A model generated the notes under the pieces. It saw nothing but the letters and a program-made list of their open reading frames with translations, ran no database searches and was not told the origin of the DNA. A stretch of 64,000 bases of DNA from Cellulomonas sp. KRMCY2 (lineage in GTDB: Bacteria > Actinomycetota > Actinomycetes > Actinomycetales > Cellulomonadaceae). The stretch lies in assembly GCF_000526515.1 (NCBI RefSeq), contig NZ_JAGF01000001.1, positions 4,030,001 through 4,094,000 on the forward strand. The letters are read 5' to 3'. Position numbers and translations under genes: made by a program. This document shows, in pieces, positions 57,900-64,000 of this stretch. Numbering within the stretch: position 1 is the first letter of the stretch; every line of letters begins with the position of its first letter.

Positions 57900-59621
57900 T
57901 CATCGTCCCACGACTGAGCGCTCGAGGAGTTCGGCCGCGTGCACGAGCGCCGTCGCGGAGTCCTCCTGGCCCGAGAGCATGCGCGCGAGCTCGGCGACGC
58001 GGTCGGTCCCCTCGACCGCTCGCACGTCCGAGACCGTGACCACGTCGACGCCGTCGGAGTGCGACTTCGTGACCACCAGATGCTGGTCGGCGAAGGCCGC
58101 GACCTGGGCGAGGTGGGTCACCACGACCACCTGCGCCTGGCGGCCCAGCTCGGCGAGCCGCCGCCCCACCTCCACAGCCGCCTTGCCACCGACGCCGGCA
58201 TCGACCTCGTCGAACACGAACGTGGGCGGGCGGGTGGCCTGGGACCCGGGCGCCGTGGCCAGCGACACCTCGATCGCCAGCATCACGCGGGAGAGCTCGC
58301 CGCCCGACGCACCGACCCCGAGCGGGCGCGCGGGCGCACCGGCGTGCGCGACGAGGAGCATCTCGACCTCCTCGGCCCCCCAGGGTCCGAGCTCGTCCGT
58401 CGGGGTGAGGCGGACCTCGAGCCGGGCAGCAGGCATGGCGAGCCCGCCGAGCTCACCGGTCACGGCTGACGCCAGACTGTCGGCAGCGCGGACGCGTGCC
58501 GTCGTCATCTCGTGGGCATGGTCGGCCAGCACGGCGTCGAGCTCGGCGACCCGGTTCCGCAGGGCCGTCGTGCGGTCCTGCCCACCATCGAGCTCGAGCA
58601 GGCGCAGGCCTGCGTCCCGCGCCCAGGTCAGCACGTCGTCGACCGTGCCGCCGTGCGTCCGGGCGAGGGAGGCGAGCTCGGAGCGGCGCTGGTGCACGGC
58701 CGCGAGCCGGGAAGGGTCGGCCTGCACCTGGTCGACGTAGCCGGACAGGTCGGTGGTGACGTCGGCGACCGCGTACCCGACCTCGGCAAGGCGCACGGCG
58801 AGCGCGCCCAAGGCGTCGTCGTGCTGGGCCACGAGCTCGAGGGCGCGGCGGGCGTGGTCGATGCCCGCCGCGGCGCCCGGGGGTCCCGCCGCGTCGTCGC
58901 CGCCGGCCAGGGCCAGGTGCGCAGTCAGTGCCGCCGTGCGGAGGTCCTCGGTGTGGGTCAGCCGCGCCTGCTCAGCGGCGAGCTCGAGGTCCTCACCCGG
59001 CTGCGGGTCGAGCCGCTCGACCTCCAGGAGTCCCAGGCGCAGCAGCTCGGCCTGCCGGAGCCGCTCGTTGGCGTGGACGACCAGCTCCTCGAGGTCGGCC
59101 GCGACCACCGCCCGCTCGGCCCACGCCGAGCGGTAGGCGGCCAGCTGCGCACCCTGCTCGGGGCCGGCGAAGACGTCGAGGGCCTCCCGCTGGCGACGCG
59201 GCGACCGCAGCCGGGCCTGGTCCTGCTGCCCGTGCACGGTGACGAGGTCCTCGGCGATCTCGGCGAGGACGGACTGCGGAACGCTCCGACCACCGAGGAA
59301 GGCACGGGAGCGTCCCGCGGCGGCGACCGTGCGGAGCGCGACGAGCGTCCCGTCCTCGTCGAGCTCCGCTCCCGCGTCGCGCGCGCGGTCGGCGACGGGC
59401 GAGTCGTGGTCCACGACGAACCGACCTTCGGCGGTCGCCTGGCGGCTACCGGTACGTACGACGGCGGGATCGGCCCTGCCACCGAGCAGCAGGGCCAGAC
59501 CGGACAGGACCATCGTCTTGCCCGCACCGGTCTCGCCGGTGATCGCGGTCAGGCCCGACCCGAGCGGGACGTGCGCCGCCCCGATCACACCGAGATTCTC
59601 GATCCGGATCTCCTCGATCAT
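57900..59621 (-). CDS. recN: DNA repair protein RecN
   Basis: SMC-like ATPase for double-strand-break repair, 573 residues. Walker A TAITGETGAGKTMVLSGLAL, the long helical arms in the middle, then the signature GVGASGGELSRVMLAIEVSL and Walker B TFVFDEVDAGVGGKAAVEVG and VTHLAQVAAFADQHL. MIEEIRIENLGVIGAAHVPL is the standard N-terminus. No LexA box is seen directly ahead because the gene overlaps nadK by 4 bases. Confidence 0.96.
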   Translation of the reverse strand: MIEEIRIENLGVIGAAHVPLGSGLTAITGETGAGKTMVLSGLALLLGGRADPAVVRTGSRQATAEGRFVVDHDSPVADRARDAGAELDEDGTLVALRTVAAAGRSRAFLGGRSVPQSVLAEIAEDLVTVHGQQDQARLRSPRRQREALDVFAGPEQGAQLAAYRSAWAERAVVAADLEELVVHANERLRQAELLRLGLLEVERLDPQPGEDLELAAEQARLTHTEDLRTAALTAHLALAGGDDAAGPPGAAAGIDHARRALELVAQHDDALGALAVRLAEVGYAVADVTTDLSGYVDQVQADPSRLAAVHQRRSELASLARTHGGTVDDVLTWARDAGLRLLELDGGQDRTTALRNRVAELDAVLADHAHEMTTARVRAADSLASAVTGELGGLAMPAARLEVRLTPTDELGPWGAEEVEMLLVAHAGAPARPLGVGASGGELSRVMLAIEVSLATAPGSQATRPPTFVFDEVDAGVGGKAAVEVGRRLAELGRQAQVVVVTHLAQVAAFADQHLVVTKSHSDGVDVVTVSDVRAVEGTDRVAELARMLSGQEDSATALVHAAELLERSVVGR

Positions 59622-60526
59622 GCGTCACCCGGTCCGGGCGGACGCGGAGCGCCCTTGTCGGGAGCCACCTCGATCCGGGTGCCGTTCGGCGCACGGCCGC
59701 GCCAGCCCGTCACCGGCAGTGCGAAGCGCGAGACGAGGCGGTCGGTGAAGGGTGCGTGAGTGAGCCGGGCGAGCCGGACCGGCACCGGACTTCGTCGGAC
59801 CTCGACCCGGGTCCCTGCCGGCAGGTCGAGCTTGCGGCGACCGTCACAGGTCAGGACGCCACTGCTCGTCGACCGGACGAGGATCTCCACGGCGAGCACG
59901 GACGACGGCCCGACCACCAGCGGCCTGGCGAACAGCGCATGCGCCGAGACCGGCACGAGCAGCATCGCGTCGACGTCCGGCCACACGACCGGTCCGCCGG
60001 CGGAGAACGCGTGCGCGGTCGACCCGGTGGACGTCGCCATCACGACGCCGTCGCACCCGAAGGTGGACAGCGGGCGCCCGTCGACCTCGATGACGACCTC
60101 GACCATGCGCGCGCGGTCGCACTTCTCGACGGTGGCCTCGTTGAGCGCCCACCCGACCTGGGTGACGCCGTCCGGTCGCATCACGCGGACGTCGATCGTC
60201 TGACGCTCCTCCACGTCGAACTTGCCGTCGGCGATCCGTCGGACCGCCTCGTCGATGTCCTCACGCTCGCTCTCGGCGAGGAACCCGATGTGACCGAGGT
60301 TCACTCCCAGCAGCGGGACCCCGGACCCGTGCGTCAGCTCGGCCGCACGCAGGATGGTGCCGTCACCACCCAGGACGATGACCATCGACAGGTCCCGGAC
60401 GTCACCGAGCATCGCCTCGGTGACCGGCGTCAGGCCCACGGCCTCGAGGGCGTGCGCGGCCTCCTGGGCGGCGTGGACGGCCTCGGGTCGACCGGTGTGG
60501 CTCACGATCAGCACGGACGCGCTCAT
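59618..60526 (-). CDS. nadK: NAD kinase
   Basis: Makes NADP from NAD, using ATP or polyphosphate in actinobacteria. 302 residues. Family motifs: VIVLGGDGTILRAAELTHGS (G-G-D-G-T), GVNLGHIGFLAES, WALNEATVEKCDRARMVEV (N-E) and DGVVMATSTGSTAHAFSAGG (T-G-S-T-A). ATG at 60524-60526 overlaps the tlyA stop (ATGA). Same order tlyA-ppnK-recN as in M. tuberculosis. Confidence 0.96.
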   Translation of the reverse strand: MSASVLIVSHTGRPEAVHAAQEAAHALEAVGLTPVTEAMLGDVRDLSMVIVLGGDGTILRAAELTHGSGVPLLGVNLGHIGFLAESEREDIDEAVRRIADGKFDVEERQTIDVRVMRPDGVTQVGWALNEATVEKCDRARMVEVVIEVDGRPLSTFGCDGVVMATSTGSTAHAFSAGGPVVWPDVDAMLLVPVSAHALFARPLVVGPSSVLAVEILVRSTSSGVLTCDGRRKLDLPAGTRVEVRRSPVPVRLARLTHAPFTDRLVSRFALPVTGWRGRAPNGTRIEVAPDKGAPRPPGPGDA

Positions 60527-61503
60527 ACGGTCCACCCCGCCGACGTCCACTCCGGTCCGCCGGTCTCGGCCGGGCCCTCTGGTCCGACCAGCGAGGCTCT
60601 CCCGTCGACGACCGCGCAGCGCACGGCCGCCACGAGCGCCGGCCCTCGGGCGGAGGCCGCCCGCGCCGGGGCAGATGTCGCCGGGTGCGAGTGGGACGCC
60701 GCAGCAGGTGCCTGGCGATCCGGTGCCGCCACGCCCTGCTGGCCGCGGGTCAGCCAGAGGAAGAACTCGTGGTTTCCCGACGGTCCGGACAGCGGGCTCG
60801 GTACGACGGCGCGCACGAGCGCCCCGGCATCGACGGCCGCCGCGGCCACCGCAAGGACGCACTCCTGGCGCAGCGCCGGCGAGCTGACCACTCCACTGGC
60901 GCCGAGCCGGTCGCGGCCGAGCTCGAACTGCGGCTTGACCAGGAGCAGGAGGTTGCCGCCGTCGGCAGTGAGGCCGAGCAGGACCGGCACGACGAGCGTC
61001 AAGGAGATGAACGACAGGTCGCCGACGACGAGGGCGGGCAGCTCCCCGACGTCGGCGGGCGTCAAGGTCCGCACGTTCGTTCCCTCGTGGACGGTCACCC
61101 TGGCGTCCTTCGCGACGACGTCGGCGATCTGCCCGTGCCCCACGTCGACCGCCAGGACGTGCGCAGCGCCGCGCTCGAGGAGCACCTGGGTGAAACCACC
61201 CGTCGACGCCCCGGCATCGAGGCAGCGCGCACCGCTGACCGTCAGGGCGCCCGGCGCGAGCGCGGCCAGCGCGTCCAGTGCGCCACTGAGCTTGTGCGCG
61301 GCCCGCGAGACATACTCGGGCCCGGCTTCGGGCTCGACCTGGACGACGTCATCCGCGAGCACCGGCTGGGACGGCTTACGGGCCACGGCGCCGCCCACGC
61401 TGACCCGGCCCTGTGAGACGAGCTCGGTCGCCCGCCGTCGCGAGCGGGCGAGCCCGCGCCGGACGAGCTCGGCATCGAGTCGCTCGGCGGCCACGGCCGG
61501 CAT
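60523..61503 (-). CDS. tlyA: TlyA family rRNA methyltransferase with long tail
   Basis: 2'-O-methyltransferase for 16S/23S rRNA (capreomycin susceptibility), 326 residues. N-terminal S4 RNA-binding domain (RLDAELVRRGLARSRRRATE), then an FtsJ-like fold: RCLDAGASTGGFTQVLLERG (SAM site), VVGDLSFISLTLVVPVLL, LLLVKPQFELGRDRLG with catalytic Lys, and SGPSGNHEFFLWLTRG. About 60 extra residues, Ala/Pro/Ser-rich then partly hydrophobic (ARGPALVAAVRCAVVDGRAS), follow the usual end near 265. Start shares one base with the stop of the 54-aa gene. Confidence 0.94.
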   Translation of the reverse strand: MPAVAAERLDAELVRRGLARSRRRATELVSQGRVSVGGAVARKPSQPVLADDVVQVEPEAGPEYVSRAAHKLSGALDALAALAPGALTVSGARCLDAGASTGGFTQVLLERGAAHVLAVDVGHGQIADVVAKDARVTVHEGTNVRTLTPADVGELPALVVGDLSFISLTLVVPVLLGLTADGGNLLLLVKPQFELGRDRLGASGVVSSPALRQECVLAVAAAAVDAGALVRAVVPSPLSGPSGNHEFFLWLTRGQQGVAAPDRQAPAAASHSHPATSAPARAASARGPALVAAVRCAVVDGRASLVGPEGPAETGGPEWTSAGWTV

Positions 61504-61667
61504 CAGTCGCGCGTCTCGGCGAGCCGGTCGGCAAGGGCGCCGTGAACCGCGTCGAAGACCGCGACGTGCTCACGCACGGGACGCCCGTCGAGGCCGTCCA
61601 GCACCGTGAGGGCGGCATCGACCGCCTGGTCCCCCGTTGACGGGATCTGCGTCTGGTCCTGCTCCAC
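61503..61667 (-). CDS. Conserved small protein, 54 aa, between HAD gene and tlyA
   Basis: GTG at 61665-61667 with TAGGAGGA five bases upstream opens a 55-codon frame ending TGA at 61503-61505, overlapping the tlyA ATG (TGATG). The product is acidic and helical: MEQDQTQIPSTGDQAVDAAL, then TVLDGLDGRPVREHVAVFDA and VHGALADRLAETRD. M. tuberculosis has a small gene of similar size at this very place (Rv1693, between the phosphatase Rv1692 and tlyA), which supports it being real. Function unknown; perhaps linked to TlyA by translational coupling. Confidence 0.85.
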   Translation of the reverse strand: MEQDQTQIPSTGDQAVDAALTVLDGLDGRPVREHVAVFDAVHGALADRLAETRD

Positions 61668-61705
61668 GAGTCCTCCTAGGCGTGCACGGTCACGGGCGCG
61701 CCACC

Positions 61706-61734
61706 GTGGGACCTGTGTCAGTCCCAGGTCCCAC
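61706..61734. terminator. Hairpin between HAD gene and small gene
   Basis: GTGGGACCT and AGGTCCCAC, 9 perfect pairs around an 11-nt loop, in the 110-bp gap after the HAD gene. No T run. Might end part of the upstream transcript or attenuate it. Confidence 0.45.
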
Positions 61735-61777
61735 GCGGTTCGCCCGCAGGCACCACGCTACCCGTCCGACCTGGTCC

Positions 61778-62797
61778 TCAGGCCTCGTGCACAGCCAGGT
61801 CAGGAATGCTTCCCGGATCGAGAGCCGAGCCGGTGTCGACGGCTTCCCACGCCGCACCACACGCCGCCCGCACGAGGTCGAGCGTTGTCGTCCGGTCCCC
61901 CTCAGGCCTCAGGTCGAGCCGGCCGTCGACCACGCGAGCGGCAGCAGCCCCGCAGACCCACCACCCGTCACCCGAGCGCTCGGGAGCCCGATGTGCGACC
62001 AGCAGGGCCCGGAGGTCGGCACCGAGGAACGACGGCCGCTCGTCCGGCGTGGCCAGGACGGCGTCACGCGCCGAGCTCACGCCGGTGAAGACGTGCAGAC
62101 CCGGGTAACCGGCAGCACGCGCACCCGCCAGGTCCGTGTCGAGACGGTCCCCGATCACCAGGGGTCGGTGGGCCCCGGCACGCTGCGCGCCCAGGGTGAA
62201 CATCGTCGGCTCCGGCTTGCCCGCACTGACCGGCGTGACACCTGTCGCGGCACGCACGACGGCAACGAGCGAGCCGTTGCCCGGAGCGAGTCCGCGCTCG
62301 TTGGGAAGCGTCAGGTCGAGGTTGCTGACCACGTGCCACGCGCCCCGCTGGACGGCGTAGGCGGCCTCAGCGAGCTCACGCCAGCCGAGCTCCGGAGCGA
62401 ATCCCTGCACCACGGCCTCAGGCTTGTCCTCGGCGGAGCCGACGACCTCGAACCCCGCAGCCCGGACTGCGGTCAGCAGTCCGGCACCGCCGACGACGAG
62501 GACCCGCGCACCCGGGGCCAACCGCCTTGTGAGCACAGCCGCCGCCGCCTGGGCCGCGGTCATCACCTCGTCCGGCTCGGCCGGTATCCCGAGGGTCGAG
62601 AGCTGGGTCGCCACCGACTCCGGCTCACGCGACGCGTTGTTGGTCACGAACAGGAGCTGCATCCCCGAGGCGCGCGCGGCCATCAGGCTCGACGCGGCAT
62701 GGTCGATCGGCTCCGGACCGCGGTAGGCGACACCGTCCAGGTCGACAAGCGCCAGGTCGAAGGCGGCCGCGAGCGGCCGGCTGCTCGCGATCAGCAT
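61778..62797 (-). CDS. HAD-IIA family phosphatase (NagD-like)
   Basis: 339-residue HAD phosphatase with a C2 cap. Motif I is DLALVDLDGVAYRGPEPIDH (D-x-D), motif II LLFVTNNASREPESVATQLS (T-N-N), cap-domain VVQGFAPELGWRELAEAAYA, motif III with Lys in VSAGKPEPTMFTLGAQRAGA and motif IV LVIGDRLDTDLAGARAAGYP. An extra C-terminal region (about 270-339) is actinobacterial. Matches Rv1692 of M. tuberculosis, reported as a glycerol-3-phosphate phosphatase. The ATG shares one base with the stop of the TPR gene. Confidence 0.92.
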   Translation of the reverse strand: MLIASSRPLAAAFDLALVDLDGVAYRGPEPIDHAASSLMAARASGMQLLFVTNNASREPESVATQLSTLGIPAEPDEVMTAAQAAAAVLTRRLAPGARVLVVGGAGLLTAVRAAGFEVVGSAEDKPEAVVQGFAPELGWRELAEAAYAVQRGAWHVVSNLDLTLPNERGLAPGNGSLVAVVRAATGVTPVSAGKPEPTMFTLGAQRAGAHRPLVIGDRLDTDLAGARAAGYPGLHVFTGVSSARDAVLATPDERPSFLGADLRALLVAHRAPERSGDGWWVCGAAAARVVDGRLDLRPEGDRTTTLDLVRAACGAAWEAVDTGSALDPGSIPDLAVHEA

Positions 62798-64000
62798 CAG
62801 CCCACGTCCTGCCGCGGCAGGTCGCCACCGACGAGATCGGTGGGCTCAGCCGGGTCGTCGCCGTCGTCGCCCGTGGCGCTGGTGACCACGGCACCCTCCT
62901 GATCGACGACCCGCACCGCGTGCTCGGCACCGTCGTCCTCGAGGTCGAAGACGAAGACGTCGTCCTCCGTACCGCCCGGCGAACCCTCATGGCCGACCGG
63001 CAGCGTGCCCAGCAGTGCGTCCGCCTCGGCATCCCGGCCCAGCGCCGCGAGCGCGGAAGCCTTGGCCTCGGTCACGCGGTGCGCGAGCTCGCCCGCTGCG
63101 CTACGCACGGTCGCGCCGGTCAGCACGGCCAGGGCGGCCTCAGGGTCACCGAGGTCGAGGCGCGCCCCGCTCACGACGATCGCCAGCTCGACCTGTGCGT
63201 CGTCCGGCAGAGCATGCGCACCGTCTTCCTGCGCGAGGGCGATGGCCCGATCGGGTCGGCCGAGACCCCGTTCACAGTCCGCCATCAACGGGAGGTGCTC
63301 GTCGGACCCGTTGAGCCGCCGAACCGTACGGAGCTCCCGCAGCGCCTCGGCGTACCGACCGGTCCGGTAGGCGGTGATCGCTGCGGCCTCGCGGACCACG
63401 TCGACCCGACCGGCTCGCCGGACCGCGGCCTGGGCGTGGGCATAGGCGAGCTCGGGGTCGTCCTCGATCAACCGACCGGCCATCACGAGGTGACGCGCGA
63501 CACCGTCCGCATTGTCCTTGCTCAACGTCCGCAGCCGCGACCGCGCCGCACGATCGAGGTCGCTCGCCAGCACATCCTCGGGGATCTCCGGAGCAATCGG
63601 CTTCCGGTCGCCTGTCGGGATGACGCGGTCCGGCCCCTGGCTCCGTGGAGCGACAGCGCGCCCACCCGACCGCCCGGCAGCACTGTCCGGACGACCACCC
63701 GACCGCCCGGGGCGACCGGCCGATGCGCCCGCCGGACGACCGGAAGTGCTACCCGCGGGACGACCGGACGAGCTGCTCGACGGACGGCCAGTAGAGCCAC
63801 CCTGAGCGCGGCCGGCGCCGCCTGCGCGACCGGGCGTCCCGCCGTCCCGCGTCCAGCCCGAGCCCGCGGCGCGCGACGGCGTGCCTGCGCGTCCGTGGTT
63901 CGGCAGACCGCTCGAGCCGGCCGACTGCGACGCACCTCCGGCCGCACCACCACGACCACCGGCGTCCCCACGGCTGGATCCACCAGACCCCGGGGTGCGC
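62797..64000 (-). CDS. TPR protein with Gly/Arg-rich N-terminal region, 5' end cut
   Basis: The frame stays open to the window edge, about 400 codons, so the start is missing. Visible order: a low-complexity Gly/Arg/Ser/Pro region with spaced GRP, GRS and GRA units (e.g. SGRPAGSTSGRPAGASAGRP at about 63675-63765), a junction PTGDRKPIAPEIPEDVLASD, then helical TPR-like repeats (ELAYAHAQAAVRRAGRVDVV, YRTGRYAEALRELRTVRRLN, LGDPEAALAVLTGATVRSAA) and an acidic tail (DDVFVFDLEDDGAEHAVRVV). It corresponds to Rv1691 by position. Cytosolic; probably a protein-binding scaffold. Confidence 0.85.
   Translation of the reverse strand, partial: RTPGSGGSSRGDAGGRGGAAGGASQSAGSSGLPNHGRAGTPSRAAGSGWTRDGGTPGRAGGAGRAQGGSTGRPSSSSSGRPAGSTSGRPAGASAGRPGRSGGRPDSAAGRSGGRAVAPRSQGPDRVIPTGDRKPIAPEIPEDVLASDLDRAARSRLRTLSKDNADGVARHLVMAGRLIEDDPELAYAHAQAAVRRAGRVDVVREAAAITAYRTGRYAEALRELRTVRRLNGSDEHLPLMADCERGLGRPDRAIALAQEDGAHALPDDAQVELAIVVSGARLDLGDPEAALAVLTGATVRSAAGELAHRVTEAKASALAALGRDAEADALLGTLPVGHEGSPGGTEDDVFVFDLEDDGAEHAVRVVDQEGAVVTSATGDDGDDPAEPTDLVGGDLPRQDVG

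Overview
The window is very GC-rich, almost every gene ends in a strongly G/C third-position codon pattern, starts are often GTG, and neighbours overlap by ATGA, GTGA or TGATG. The content (SteA/SteB septation proteins, imuA'-imuB-dnaE2 mutasome, GlgM-type glycogen gene beside glgC, sufR-sufBDCSU with a Rieske ferredoxin, tlyA-nadK-recN, ABC pair beside ctaA) is that of an actinobacterium. Gene style and neighbourhoods suggest Micrococcales, possibly Cellulomonadaceae; that last step is inference.

Layout. 1-3.1 kb: a LacI-controlled sugar ABC importer (regulator, binding lipoprotein, permease cut by the window edge) with a twin operator. 3.1-4.2 kb: a membrane protein and a small unknown gene. 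4.3-8.5 kb: a 4.2-kb island inserted in the 3' end of tRNA-Leu(GAG), bounded by 33-bp direct repeats, carrying palindromic GTGCAC sites near both ends, a HEPN-like protein, a lipoprotein, a membrane protein and a broken gene, but no recognisable recombinase. 8.7-16 kb: AI-2E family transporter, then the SOS mutasome operon with a perfect LexA-type box. 16-19 kb: PEBP protein, rRNA/tRNA methyltransferase, ECF sigma factor with YCII partner. 19-24 kb: heterodimeric ABC exporter under a TetR regulator whose tail is a 15-bp tandem repeat. 24-27.5 kb: SPFH/NfeD pair, an ABC ATPase and an actinobacterial conserved gene. 27.5-31 kb: glycogen genes glgM(glgA)/glgC diverging, then serB. 30.8-33.9 kb: fabG-fabI-sixA-GH105 run. 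34-35.9 kb: DUF3099, a small protein, SURF1, a small HTH protein. 36-39.8 kb: ABC-F ATPase and the biotin importer bioYMN. 39.9-47.8 kb: zinc metallopeptidase and the complete suf iron-sulfur operon with its regulator and operator. 47.8-50.8 kb: drug-type ABC pair and heme A synthase. 50.8-64 kb: a long minus-strand run (TPR protein, HAD phosphatase, 54-aa protein, tlyA, nadK, recN, steA, steB, MraY-like, murJ, pyrG, NUDIX), which follows the order known from Mycobacterium tuberculosis Rv1691-Rv1700 with murJ and an MraY-like gene added.

Most of the window is conserved actinobacterial chromosome. The least explained part is the tRNA-Leu island: clear att-like repeats, a replacement terminator, and shared palindromes at both ends argue for a small non-autonomous or decayed integrative element. 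A second theme is short in-frame tandem repeats at protein ends (permease N-terminus, LacI and TetR tails, AI-2E tail).

All coordinates come from reading the sequence; no database search was run, so family names rest on recognised motifs and gene order.
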